This document shows positions 1 to 12,101 of a stretch of DNA of 64,000 bases, in pieces (the first letter of the stretch is position 1; each line of letters begins with the position of its first letter). The notes under the pieces were generated by a model, which searched no databases, was not told the DNA's origin, and saw only the letters and a program-made list of their open reading frames with translations. Position numbers and translations under genes: made by a program. The stretch is from Microvelia longipes. Lineage: Eukaryota; Arthropoda; Insecta; Hemiptera; Veliidae. The stretch covers positions 82,108,598-82,172,597 of the forward strand of contig JACMZG010000008.1 of the NCBI GenBank assembly GCA_018340805.1, read 5' to 3'.

Positions 1-279
1 TTTATTAATTTATTTTTATACACACAAGTTATTTATTATTATTTATTCCATAAAAAAATACATTATTAGGGTTTATACAGATTTAAAATTAAGTTTTAAT
101 TATTTCCTACCATTATTTAATTGGTTCTAGACCAATTAAATAATGTTTGAGATAAGGTGATTGGACACAATAACAAACACCTTGTTTGAGAGATCAATCT
201 TTTAACAGATGGCATAAAGTTCCATAAGAAATTACCTTACAAAAAATATATATACAATTTTTGACGATGCTGAAAATCA

Positions 280-627
280 CTAAATCCTGGGTATCATTTC
301 TTTCGGTGCCCGGAGTTGAATTTCTGATGTACTCTCCGACACGCATGCGCAAATATAAGGCATCTTTTTACCGTCAAATTCGATTTGCTTATACAGCTGT
401 AAGCAAAAGCTTGAAGCGTTTCTGGAACATTTATGGCAATTTTCAATTGCGCATTTCCCTCTTAAGTTTGTGGGACATAAACCATGAACAACGTATTTTT
501 TATGTCCGATATTGTGGTAGAGAACTTGTGGTCGGGTATCACAAGTTTGATGCTTCCAAGTGAACAAGCAGTCTGAGCAAACTACCAATCCAAAAAGTGA
601 TAATACTCCTAAACTTATTTTAGACAT
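280..627 (-). CDS. Small secreted cysteine-rich protein, family not recognised
   Basis: A single ORF of 115 codons starts with ATG and ends in TAG. The first ~18 residues form a signal peptide: a short basic start (MSK) followed by a hydrophobic stretch (ISLGVLSLFGLVVC). The mature part holds nine further cysteines, near residues 20, 29, 51, 59, 64, 67, 75, 93 and 95, including a CHKC pair and a final CAC. No other hydrophobic segment is present, so secretion is likely. The cysteine spacing suggests a disulphide-stabilised extracellular protein, but I do not recognise the family and give no function. A 100-codon ORF overlaps on the plus strand, has no such features and is taken as a shadow. 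The gene could be spliced further; none of its neighbours helps to assign it. Confidence 0.5.
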   Translation of the reverse strand: MSKISLGVLSLFGLVVCSDCLFTWKHQTCDTRPQVLYHNIGHKKYVVHGLCPTNLRGKCAIENCHKCSRNASSFCLQLYKQIEFDGKKMPYICACVSESTSEIQLRAPKEMIPRI

Positions 628-1282
628 GTTAAAAATTGTTTTAAATTACTTCTTCTTAATCTTTTACAATAAGTCCTTAAAATATTTTAAAAAACCGTAA
701 ATGTATAAACTTGAGAGTATAAATTCAGCTGTAAATCTCAAGACGTACTTTTTAATAATCTAACAGAAATCGCACAAATAAGTACTATAACGAAAAAATT
801 TGAAATCACATTACACAAAAGCAGTCAACTTAACTGTAATTAAAAATGATACGGTTCCTCGCTAATCCTAACTTTATATATCTAATACAGATCTAAATGT
901 TATCAATAAAAATTTGATAAAAGATAACAACTTTTACTTGAAGCTCCGGGAGGTACATACAACATAATGACGACACGGATTGACACCTACAGACATGGTG
1001 TGATGCGTTAGATCGAAATTTTGTTACAACTACAGCGGTAGAAACAAGTTGATGGGAGATACGTAATGCTATACTCCTCTCAATGTATGATATTATTGAT
1101 AAATTTAACTTCTATTTGACAATGCACACTTGACATAATCAAAACAATATAATTCATTCCCGCACAAAGAGGCGTTTACGACATATAATTCAGTGAGTAG
1201 CAACCACATGGACAGTAGACAAGCTTGATTTGCAAGCTTCACCTTCCATAATAATAGATGCAGCTGTAGATCTCACCAAAAA

Positions 1283-1284
<2 letters not shown>
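628..1284. other. Intergenic, nothing recognised
   Basis: No coding potential, repeat or RNA gene was recognised here. It would hold the promoter of the cysteine-rich gene at its left edge, but no clear TATA or initiator stands out. Confidence 0.4.
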
Positions 1285-1356
<72 letters not shown>

Positions 1357-1398
1357 ATTATATATATATATATATATATATTATATACATAATATATT

Positions 1399-1496
<98 letters not shown>

Positions 1497-1514
1497 ATAT
1501 ATATTTATATATAA
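1285..1514. repeat. (TA)n microsatellite
   Basis: About 230 bases of nearly pure TA dinucleotides, broken by a few TAA/TTA/TGA slips. The ORF translated from it (alternating I and Y) is meaningless. Confidence 0.95.
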
Positions 1515-1529
1515 TCCCCGCCAAGTATT

Positions 1530-1887
1530 TGGTCCAAAAAGAAGGGAAATCAACTTTTCTGTCCCCCCGCCAAGTCATGTCATAGGCGTTTTAAAGTTAA
1601 GTTGCTAGGTTGGCAATAGTTAAGGGCCCTTTTTACATACCCTTAGTGCCCTTTTTACGATAAAATCAGGCACTATACCCTATAAAGCCTTGCTAACACT
1701 ACTTCTAAAGGTGATTCACTTTTCTGGCACGTCGCCAAGGAGATCAAGCTGATGATTGCCTCTCAATGTAAATAGGGCCCTTAACTATTGCCAACCTAGC
1801 AACTTTACTTTAAAAGCCTATGACAGTCTCCACCCAATACGGACTTGGCGGGAGAGAAATGTTGATTTCCCTACTTTTTTTAACCAA
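1530..1887. mobile_element. Foldback/MITE-like element with ~110-bp terminal inverted repeats
   Basis: The left end (from TTGGTCCAAAAAGAAGGGAA) is the imperfect reverse complement of the right end (…GATTTCCCTACTTTTTTTAA CCAA). The two arms share the block GGTTGGCAATAGTTAAGGGC and its complement, and pair over roughly 110 bases around a ~140-base centre. There is no coding capacity. No clear target duplication is visible, so the superfamily is undetermined. Confidence 0.75.
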
Positions 1888-2799
1888 AAAAGAGTGAATT
1901 TTACCACATAAGTGGTTTTTGAAAAGATTTCATGACTTTTTGTACGGCTCCTGTTTTATGTAAAAACAGAAGTGAACATGATGCGTGAAGTCGATAAAGC
2001 TGTAAAGAGTGTAAAGGTATTGTATATACCACTTATAAGCTCAAGCTTTCTATTCTGCGGCGTGTACAACATAGGATTTATAAATTTGAGATTTATTGAT
2101 ACAGGAATGTTAAAAAGCCATCAGAAAAATCCAAAAGTCCTCAAATACCAAAATCCATCGAATTCTTTCGTTCGACTCGCGCCATGACGCCATTAGTGAA
2201 TTTTTTTCCAAAGGAAATTCGCTAAAATATTCTAAATCAAATTGAATTTTTCTAAACTTTTTATTAAACCTTTTTGATTGACTATTTATAAAAATGTATT
2301 TGAGAGAGGGCTCATACTGGTTGTGTTACTTGGCAGATTTAATCGAAGGAATCACACAGAGGTGATACTCCTTGCCGTAGTAATAGTAGATTAAATAGTA
2401 AAATTTATTATTATTTTTATTTCATTTCGTGTTACAATACATAACAGGGTCCCAATTAATATTTAAAATGAAGTCAAATATTCTAGGAGTTGACCTTAAT
2501 TAAATATATTTGAATGAAGAAGGTTAAGGTCGGTCAAACACCGGGTAGCAATAACAATCAAAGTCACGAAAAATGTAATTAAACAAATATTATTAGAAAA
2601 TACAAAATAAATATTTATAATACGAGTAATATCAATACTAATACTTGAATAAATAATAAGTAATGATTGAAATTTTGATGGTAATTAAATTGGCTGATTA
2701 ATAATGACCAGGAGGTGAGTCATAGAAACAAATGTACCAGGAAAAAGTTGATTTTATAAGAGCATTTGACTAAATAAATCATAGAGACATGCCACTTCC
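1888..2799. other. Intergenic, nothing recognised
   Basis: AT-rich sequence with a 71-codon ORF (1972-2187) that shows no domain or signal. No repeat or gene recognised. Confidence 0.4.
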
Positions 2800-3680
2800 T
2801 GGCTCTCCACAAGCCCCTTTACCTATTGGCTTTCCGCGAGACACTTTGCATCGAGGCTTTCCACAGGCATATATCATTTGATACTACCGAGTTTTGCAAA
2901 ACATATATATTATATGTTTATACATGTTATATGTTTGTTTTATATATAAAACATATATTTTATTTTGTTTCCACAGGTATTTTTACTTTACACGAAACAC
3001 TTTGAATCGAGCCTTTCCACAGGCCCTTATGTCATTTCTTTTCCACGAAACACTTTGAATCGAGGCTTTCCACAGGCCCCTAGGTCATTTTTTTCCACGA
3101 AACACTTTGAATCGAGGCTTTCCACAGGCCCCTATGTCATTTTTTTTTCCACGAAACACTTTAAATAAAGCTTTCCACAGACCCCTATGTCATTTTTTTT
3201 TTTCACGAAACACACTGCATCGAGGCTTTCCACAGGCTCCAATGTCATTTTTTCCACAAAACACTTTGGTTCGAAGCTCTCCACGAGTCCCTTTAACCTT
3301 TTGTCTTTCCACGAGACACTTTGCTTCGAAGCTCTCCACAAGCCCTTTAACCTTTTGCTTTCCACGAGACACTTGCGAAGCTGGCTCTCCACAAGTCCCT
3401 TTAACCTTTTGGCTTTCCACGAGACACTTTGCTTCGAAGCTCTCCACAAGCCCCTTTAACCTTTTGGCTTTCCACGAGACACTTTGCTTCGAAGCTCTCC
3501 ACAAGCCCCTTTAACCTTTTGGCTTTCCACGAAACTTTGCTTCGAAGCTCTCTACGAGCCCCTTTATCCTTTTGGCTTTCCACGAGACACTTTGCTTCTA
3601 AGCTCTCCACAAGCCCCTTTAACCTTTTCGTTTTCTACGAGACACTTTGCTTCAAAGATCTCCACAGGCCCCTTAATCTT
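2800..3680. repeat. 55-bp minisatellite with two unit types
   Basis: Tandem copies of a ~55-base unit containing CTTTCCACGAGACACTTTGC and CTCCACAAGCCCCTTTAACC. The left part (about 2985-3260) uses a related unit with GAATCGAGGCTTTCCACAGG and a T-run. The right part (3270-3680) uses the CTTCGAAGCTCTCCACAAGC type. A ~90-base AT-rich interruption lies at about 2881-2970. Because 55 is not a multiple of three, the overlapping ORFs on both strands are by-products. Confidence 0.9.
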
Positions 3681-3790
3681 TTGGCTCACCACAGACAATT
3701 GACCTTTTGGCTCACCACAGACCACTTGACCTTTTGGCTCACCACAGACCAATTGACCTTTTGGCTCACCACAGACCACTTGACATTTTG
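3679..3790. repeat. 27-bp tandem repeat at the end of the minisatellite
   Basis: Four copies of a 27-base unit (GGCTCACCACAGACCACTTG plus ACCTTTT). It appears to be a shortened derivative of the 55-base unit to its left, sharing CCACAG and CCTTTTGGCT. Confidence 0.9.
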
Positions 3791-4532
3791 ACCATTTGAT
3801 TTATATTTTATACTCGTTTCGAATCGTTTCGCAACGCGGCTATCTAGCTGATAACAAATTTAGGATACTTCATTATATATATACTCTCTCCTTTTGTATT
3901 GACTTCAAAATACCTTATTCTGTAATATGAATAATACAACTTTATAATAAGAATACAAATAATTTTAAAACTTTTGTTTCAATTTCAAAGGTTCGTGAAG
4001 CTATTTACATCTAAGGTATAAGCCCTTACCTGTCTTAGTTTTGATACCATATTTAATATTTATGTGTTAAATATTAATATTTAATATTAAGTGAGTTATA
4101 TCATATCTTAATAATAAAAAATAAAAAATGACAAATATATAATAATAGTAATAAATTAATAAGAATTTAAATGAATAAAAAAATACATGAAAATAATGTT
4201 ACCTTGCTTTGAATTTCAAACCATAAAAACTTACCTGAAACAGACAAAAAATTATTTTTAATAATAAAATTATTTAATAATTAAAAACAACAAGAAGCCT
4301 TCGGCCCTAGGAGCTACTTAGCGACCCGCGCGCGGATACTAAGTAGCATACTGTGACGATATAAGCAAATTTGTAAATGGATTAGTCAAAAAACACATGT
4401 ATAGTACTTTTAGCCCTATCTAAGGACTTTTTTCATTATTGTAGGCTAATGACGTCACACATATTTTATAAACAAAAGGGTTCAGGACATGAAAAGAGAT
4501 TGAATTATGTACCGAGTTGCATTTCAATTCGA

Positions 4533-4534
<2 letters not shown>
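3791..4534. other. Intergenic; one GC-rich hairpin
   Basis: Mostly AT-rich unrecognised sequence. At 4312-4347 there is a hairpin with 9-base arms GCTACTTAG/CTAAGTAGC around a CpG-rich loop (CGACCCGCGCGCGG), odd for this AT-rich setting. Confidence 0.45.
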
Positions 4535-4587
<53 letters not shown>

Positions 4588-4762
4588 TATATATATATGA
4601 TGATGTATTAATATTTATTTGGAACAACGAATGATGTATTAGATATTTATTTGGAACAACGAATGATGTATTCAATATTCATTTGGATCAACGAATGATG
4701 TATTATACATTCATTTGGAACAACGAATGATATATTACATATTCAATTGGAACAACGAATGC
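4535..4762. repeat. (TA)n microsatellite followed by a 32-bp tandem repeat
   Basis: The (TA)n run (about 4535-4598) leads directly into five copies (4600-4762) of a 31-32-base unit built from GATGTATTAGATATTTATTT and GGAACAACGAAT. Confidence 0.9.
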
Positions 4763-6257
4763 TAAATTAAATATTTATTTAACTTCCAAAATATCACCAC
4801 TCCTTCATGAACCTATAACCTCATAAGCTCAATTTGTTACAAAAATTCTCTAAACGTGCAAATTAATAATTCTGATGTGAGCTCGCTAACACAAGAAATT
4901 AACCGAGGAATAAGTTTCATAAAGCCCTGATATTAACATTTGGCACAAAGGATAAGTCTAACTTTTTAGTTTAATTTTAAGATTTAGTTTAAATTAAAAC
5001 TTTTTTTAGTTTAATCTCGACTTGAAGGTCCTAATCTTAGTCTTAGATTGAAACAGATAATAACACTTTTCCTATATTACATCCATGGAATAAAGAAAAT
5101 AAAAACAACATTATAATCAATAAAATAAATATAAAATTATACCCACAAATGAAAATATTTTCACAATTAATTAAAATAAAAGATAAAAGTACGAATTGAA
5201 ATTGTTAAATTAGAATAGAATTAAAAATAGTATGAAAAAGAAAGAAAAATATAAAAGAAAACAAAACACCAGCAAATGAAATGGACACACAAAGCAACAG
5301 AAAAACAGGCAAGTTTTCTTTTTAAATTTTCCAAGGGTCAATTCGGTTTTATAATCAATGGAAACCCGGATCTAAAAATAGAGGATTCGGCTTGTCGTTG
5401 ACCTCGATGCCTTTGTTTGGGGTAAAAGAATTAGATAAACCTAACACTTAAAGAAAAGTAATGAAAACATATTGGAATACTAAAATAGAAAACAAGGTGT
5501 TGGTGAGTTGTAGAAATATAAATAAATAAACAAGACAAAGTGAAACAAAAAAAAATCACTAAAACAATTGTAACACACACTCTTGCTGTCACACTAACTT
5601 AAATTTAAGTTATGAATACATTTTTGACATGAGTATGTCTCTTTCAAGTTTGGGTTGTTCTAGAATTTTTAGATAATATACATAAAGAATACATTTTTTA
5701 AAAATAACATTGTTAAACATAGTAGTGATATGGGTCGTGGTGGACTAAGAAAACTAACAAACCACTAAAATAATTTCGTGGAAAAAGTTACTTTGTAAAT
5801 ATTATAAATTTATTTTATATTAATAAAATAGTAACTTGATACGTTTGTCACAATTTGTTATTTGATTTAGATTAAAACGTCAAAACTGTTAGTAAATTAA
5901 GTGACAATAGACTCTAAAGACTCCGTCAATGGTCGGATTGACAATTGTACTTAAATCATGTGTTGGCGTTTTCCTATGTTGTTGAAAACGATATAAAAGC
6001 GAACAACCTCAGTAGCGTAATTTCCGAATAAAAAATTTGCAAAAGTTAAAAATCTAGCGCGAAGGTGAGCGGTAGCGACACAACTTGATATTTAATCTTT
6101 CCAGATTTCTCAAAGAAAATGCGCATATTTATCCCGACAAAACTATAACCATCATTCTAAAATCGGCACAGCACAGCATTATTCCGACTCATTTAAAGAT
6201 GTTTGTACTATTTTTAGGCGCATTTTCTTAGAAAAATCCGAAAAATTAAATGACATG
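4763..6257. other. Intergenic, nothing recognised
   Basis: About 1.5 kb of AT-rich sequence without an ORF above background, palindrome or recognised repeat. Confidence 0.4.
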
Positions 6258-6285
6258 TATATAATATAAATATATATATATATAT

Positions 6286-6377
<92 letters not shown>
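6258..6377. repeat. (TA)n microsatellite
   Basis: About 120 bases of almost uninterrupted TA dinucleotides. Confidence 0.95.
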
Positions 6378-6378
<1 letters not shown>

Positions 6379-7877
6379 TTTTTGCGCGAATAAGGTTAAT
6401 ATTTATTTTTTGGAGACGCTAAATCAAATGAAACCGGACCGAAGTCGATACGATCACTCTAAGTAACCAAAAAGAATGGCAGAGGTCCGGAGTCGATACA
6501 AGCACTCAAACACAAGGTACCTGGGTTCAACACTAATTAATTTAAGGGTGTTTAAGCTTACTACCGAGTCACTATTTCATTGAGAAACCCTTTTAAATGG
6601 GTTGTCACGAGTTTTTAAATGATTGATAAGAAGGTGAAAATCACAGTATAGTGTTTAATTTTATTTATTGTTAATTAACTTTACTTTTAAATAATTAAGG
6701 TTTGTACAAACTCACAACATTAGATAATAATTTTTATATTATATTTTTTGCATTAAATTAGTAGTAATAAGTATTTTAATAAACAGATAGGATGATATTT
6801 TCCAATCTTTGTATTTTATTTCATTTGTGTTATGTAGTACTTTTTGTTTAATATTAAACAAATATTTTAATCGCAATTTAATATAAAACTGATGTGTTTT
6901 ATATTTAGATCGGTAAATACCAGCTTAAAATACGAACAAATCCAAGTCTGTGGTGATAAGAGCCTTATTCTATATTTAAAATCCTGGAATAACCGAAGTA
7001 TTTATAAATGAAATATTGACAATTTTCAGAGCACCGATGATCGTTCAATTAATTTTAAACTTATTTATCACAAATTAAGTAACAAAAGAGAAATAAATGT
7101 ATAATTTCCATCGGCTCCCATGCTAATCCTATGGTAAACACATTTTTTATCACCCTTTCGTTTTCCCGCTATTCGTATTGCCAACCTTACAACCATCTCC
7201 TTTAATCGCGAATAGAAATTTTCTTTCAACTATTCCCACAAACTGTGAATATAAACATTTATCACGGAATATTATAGAAACGAAGGGCAGGTTATAAAAA
7301 GCAAGGTGATAAAGTGGGGTTCCCAAACCCTACTAATATTTAATGAACCTACAAGAAAAATAAGGGCCAGTTTTCTCCCACTTTAACAAACTCTTTTCCA
7401 AAAGATAGGTACTATGGAAGAGGGTACATTTTTCGACTTAAAGCCCAAGATGCCACTAAACAGGTATTGACGAGTAATAAATTTCATAGATCATATGAAT
7501 TATTTAGGTGGTATTCCTCTTTCATCTTATTTTTACTTTAAGCTACGTTTAATTCAGCTTTTAATCATCAAGTAGACATGCAATATAGTAAACTTATATT
7601 TTTAAGCATTATCAGGGTTCTACACGGAGATCCGTAGGCAGAACCAATGTCGTTTGAAATGTGTTCTTACTTGCTTAGGCAATTTATTTTTTTCAAAGTT
7701 ATATATGTATGGTTTACATCCAGAGCAGAAGCATTACAACTTGTTGTTTCATTGTTTCCGGGTTTCCTTAAAGATATGAAATACGCATATATAAAGAGAT
7801 AAATACGCATATATAAAGGAACGTATGTGTACTTTTATTATAGACATGATTCAGTTTAAACGGTAAAAATTATTCAA
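6378..7877. other. Intergenic, nothing recognised
   Basis: About 1.5 kb with no gene-like ORF. A short direct repeat (AAATACGCATATATAAAG) occurs twice near 7780-7820. No other structure seen. Confidence 0.4.
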
Positions 7878-8468
7878 ATGAAACTTGCTACAAAAATCAA
7901 ATCTTATATGAGAGGAAGAACTGACAAAGTTTCAGGCTTGATACAAAAATCCAATTCTATGAGAGGAAGAACTGACAAAGTTTCAGGCATGGTACACAAA
8001 TCAAATCCAATGAGAGGAAGAACTGACAAAGTTTAGGGCTTGATACAAAAATCCAATCCTATGAGAAGAAGAACTGACAAAGTTTATAGCTTGATACAAA
8101 AATCCAATCCAATGAGAGGAAGAACTGACAAAGTTTCAGGCTTGATACAAAAATCCAATTCTATGAGAGGAAGAACTGACAAAGTTTCAGGCATGGTACA
8201 AAAATTCAATCCTATGAGAAGAAGAACTGACAAAGTTTATGGCTAGATACAAAAATCCAATCCAATGAGAGGAAGAACTGACAAAGTTTCAGGCATGGTA
8301 CAAAAATCCAGTTCTATGAGGAGAAGAAATGATAAAGTTTCGGGCTTGGTTCAAAATTCCAATCCTATGAGAGGAACTAATTCCGTTTTAAGCAAAATAC
8401 AACATGAATCTCAAAATGGCGGTCATCTCGCATTTCCAAACATAGAACAAACAGATTTTCATAAGTAA
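7878..8468 (+). pseudogene. 17-residue tandem-repeat protein ORF, broken by two in-frame TAG codons
   Basis: One reading frame runs from ATG at 7878 to TAA at 8466-8468 and encodes about nine to ten copies of a 17-residue unit, consensus LIQKSNPMRGRTDKVSG (51-bp DNA unit). It ends in a unique ~33-residue tail (starting GTNSVLSKIQHES). Two in-frame TAG codons, at about 8034-8036 and 8244-8246, split it into three pieces; no frameshift occurs across the array. Conservation of frame, a 51-bp period and a non-repetitive tail suggest a former protein-coding exon. Basic RGR/RRR groups between units recall repeat-peptide precursors, but that is only an analogy. No signal peptide is visible, and a stop (TGA) lies ten codons upstream of the ATG. 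A non-coding minisatellite is the alternative. Confidence 0.4.
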
Positions 8469-10964
8469 TGACTAGTGCCACTAAGTGGTTTAAGTAAAAC
8501 ATAACCTTAACCACATATACCACCGTTCTGGAGACGGTGCATTATGTAAAAATTTAAAATTCAGGATAGGGAGAGACTCGTTTTTATTTAATTTTAGAAA
8601 TGTTATAAAGAGCCTAGTTCTATGTTTGGCAGCCTTATACAATTATTTATTGGTCTATTGTATAAAAAAACTCGCATCAACTCTATAATTAGGTAAATTT
8701 CCCAGTAACTACCAATAATGATGATAAACACATTTATCACAGAGCAATACAAACAAAAACGTTAAGGAAATTACTTAAGAGATTTATAATTTCTTTAATT
8801 TTAATAATTAATTTATAATTTATTTATTACTAATTTATTTATATATAACAAAGCCTATAAAATAATAATTACTGAGTATTTTGGATTAACTTACAGGGCT
8901 AATCTCTAAAAACTAAACATAGATATATAAATCCCAGTAAATATTTTTTTTCAATCTTTGTCTGTCTGAAATTAATAAACGATGTAAATCCACATTTGAT
9001 ACCGAAAATAAGAAAATCAAACGAGGTAATAGAATGATGAAAAGTCGCTGTTCAGAAAAAATTTCAAGATCTCAATACTTAGCATAATTTAATCTAAATA
9101 AGTCATTGACATTTCTAATGGCAATCTGCAATTCAATGTCCATACTATTTACATACAAGTGGTCTTTTACACATAATAAATACACGTTCACAACTTACAC
9201 CGGAATAGGTCTGTTTTCATAATGTGAACTTACATGTTTCAAACCAAGTTAAACCACATTCCACAAGTGGATGCACAAATAGCAAAAGTAAGTCGAGTAT
9301 GATTGAAAAATCAAGTTATCATTTTAAGAAAAATTATACTTAAAGAAAACGTAAGATATTAAAGAAATAAAACAGTACAAAGAAGGGATCACTGGGGTAG
9401 TCCTTATCTAAATAAACGTCGTGACCAGATCTAAACATTTCTATTTAGTAACAGCTTATCAAGTCGTAGTATAACCTGAACCCAAGTAGATAAGCGATTT
9501 AGATCAATGAAGTGAAGATGACAGGGTGGAAAACCTTCCTTTAACCTCCCTATCCTTGAGGCAAAAGGCAACTCAACCGAAATATTATCAACTGGTTTTT
9601 AATACCCTATACTCGGAAAAAGATGTTCTTAAATTATCGATTAGACGTCGTGTTTTCATCCCCCTCCCCCCCCCCCTCGAGTCCAAACGATTGGAAAAAT
9701 AATAGATTCTTAATTGAAACTTCTAGCTTAACTCTACGCTTAATAAAATTCTTTACTCCTAAATTTAAGCTTCTATAAACCTATATCACATTCTTAGACG
9801 GAATCAAGTTAGTGTCATGACCCCAATATCCTGGTGAGGGAAATTCTCATCCCCTAAAGGCTTTTCCACTGAAGGGGGTCGGGGGTAATTATCACTTAAA
9901 ACAAGCTACCAACATGGAATTAAGTTTCCCTACCTTTTACATACCACAATTGACAAACGCGGATTGCTCTACAGCAATTTAAAATTTATTTAAAGAAATG
10001 TGCAAGATAAATGTCTTTGAGATCTTGATATAGGAATAAAAAAAATACTAGTTCGAAAAATTTTGGGATTTTTCGTCACCATTTCAAAACGTCAAATTTT
10101 CGCCAAAATATCCCTTCTTTTCGTCGGGCTTAATTTTTTTACCAAGTTTAATTTGAACCCACACATCCATCCATCCATCCATTTTTACAAAGCACACAAC
10201 CACAAGTTTCCCAGCGCAAGTTTTTCTATCCATACACGAGCACTATTTTTTCGCTTATTGGGTTCAGATAATACTAAAACGTCGACATTTGATGTAATAA
10301 GTGGCGCGTGTTATGCTATTATAATACTTTTCCCTAATTACAAGATATAAAGAAATAAATAATAATCGGTTATAGCTGTAAGTAAAGTATACAAAAATAA
10401 AAACATTATTTCCGACCTGTCATAAAAAATTAAGACCTAATATAAAGGCACTAATTTTTAGCAAATTTTCATCGGACAATGAAACTTATGGGGTTGCTTG
10501 AATTACTAAAGTGGTGGAGGGAGTAAAGGGATCAAAGTGGAACGGCGAACCTCGCAGGCCCGCTTTGCGCTTGGTCCCTGTTTAATAGAGGCACGATTTT
10601 TAATGAGTTAAAAATCATTTCAGTCTAACTAAATAAATTGTCCCTCAACTTCAAGCTCTTTAAAAGTTTAAACATGGCTCAAATTAAGCAAAATTAGAAC
10701 TAGAAACAAAGTCATGTTCTTATTTGGTTCACAACTACAGAAATTTCAATGATAGTAGGCTTTGCCTTATTTTATAAGCTGAGGAAGCGAAATTATTTTA
10801 AGTATCGAGTAAGGTAAGAAGTAGGAAATGAATTAAATCAAGTATACTCTCAGAGCCTGAAGAGGGCGCGGGCGTATCTCTTAAAAGATCATAATCTCAT
10901 ATTCAATATTAATATTATATATTGTACACATTATATTATGTATATTGTACATAAATTATTAGTA
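8469..10964. other. Intergenic, nothing recognised
   Basis: About 2.5 kb of AT-rich sequence. It contains a C-run near 9661-9677 and a 95-codon ORF (10063-10350) without domain, signal peptide or biased composition. No transposon ends seen. Confidence 0.4.
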
Positions 10965-10967
10965 TAG

Positions 10968-11009
<42 letters not shown>

Positions 11010-11155
11010 AATTATATATATATAAATATATATATATATATAATATATATATTATATATATATATATATATATATTATAAATATATATATAATATAATAT
11101 ATATTATTATATATAATATATATATATATATATATATTAATATTTATATACATTC
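10965..11155. repeat. Degenerate (TA)n microsatellite
   Basis: About 190 bases of TA repeats with frequent TAA/ATT interruptions, more decayed than the other TA tracts in the window. Confidence 0.9.
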
Positions 11156-11599
11156 AATATTAATATTATTAGATTTTGGTCTGCCCCAACCTCGTTTTCT
11201 CTCTATTATGGCCCCAATGCAATATATTCAACAACATCATTTTAATGCGTTATAATTTGAATACATCAGTTAATCATAAATTATTATGATAGCGGTTTAG
11301 CCAAATAAAACAAGTTCTGTGCCAAATATGGTAAGGAGAGGTTTTCTATGATTAATGTGGGTTTTAGTAATGTAAATAATTGGTTTAGTAAGCTTAGGTG
11401 TTTGCTTGTAAGGTTTTTAGCTTAATCAGATTTACGAGAGTAAAACTACTTAAAAACTACTTATATATTATTATAGTTAAGTTTTGTTCAATTTAGATTA
11501 GTTTTAATTGGTTATACTTTAGATAATTTAAATAAAGTTATTAGAAACATAAATCTCAGTTCTAACTTTTATAAACTTTTTGTTTTAACATTTAAGAAG
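11156..11599. other. Intergenic, nothing recognised
   Basis: AT-rich spacer without recognisable features. Confidence 0.4.
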
Positions 11600-11998
11600 T
11601 TATTGCTTCAAAGCTACGACTACAGAAATAAAATTCAACCAAACCTTTAAATGTGTCCCAAAATGTACACAACATATTCTAGAAGTCAACAAAGCCTTTA
11701 AAAGTTTCCCGAAATATACACAACATATTCTAAACGTCAACAAAGACTTTAAAAGTGTCCCAAAATGTACACAACATATTCTAGAACTGAACGAAGCCTT
11801 TAAAAGTTTCCCGAAATATACACAACATATTCTAAAAGCCAACAAAGCCTTCAAAATTGTCTCAAAATGTACACAACATATTCTAAAAGTCAACAAAGCC
11901 TTTAAAAGTGTCCCGAAATGTACACAACATATTCTAGAAGTCAACAAAGCCTTTAAAAATGTCCCAAAATGTACACAACATATTCTAAAAGCTTATTG
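11600..11998 (-). repeat. 51-bp tandem repeat with an uninterrupted 115-codon ORF
   Basis: About seven tandem copies of a 51-base unit (plus strand contains ATGTACACAACATATTCTAG). On the minus strand, positions 11600-11947 form one open frame of 115 codons with a 17-residue repeat, consensus LLTSRICCVHFGTLLKA. Two unit variants (HFGTLLK and YFGKLLK types) are intermixed. The frame is open because 51 is a multiple of three and the unit lacks a stop; there is no signal peptide, unique tail or splice context. It is listed as a repeat, with a coding role possible but unsupported. Confidence 0.8.
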
Positions 11999-12101
11999 GA
12001 ATCCGCAAGAGTTTAATTATTGACATGATAAAGTGCTTTAACTGTCACATTTATTGTTTGTCATACATTTGACAAATCCATTTTATTTCAAAGTTTCCAA
12101 C

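Noticed and set aside
261..563. 100-codon plus-strand ORF
   Set aside because: It overlaps the minus-strand ORF with signal peptide and cysteine pattern and has no features of its own.
1230..1448. ORFs of alternating I and Y over (TA)n tracts (also 4449-4634, 25943-26377, 60907-61245)
   Set aside because: They are translations of microsatellites; TA repeats have no stop in these frames.
3107..3791. Several overlapping ORFs on both strands
   Set aside because: By-products of the 55-bp minisatellite: unit length is not a multiple of three and both strands are equally open.
10063..10350. 95-codon ORF
   Set aside because: No domain, signal peptide, splice context or composition bias; expected by chance in ~2.5 kb of such sequence.
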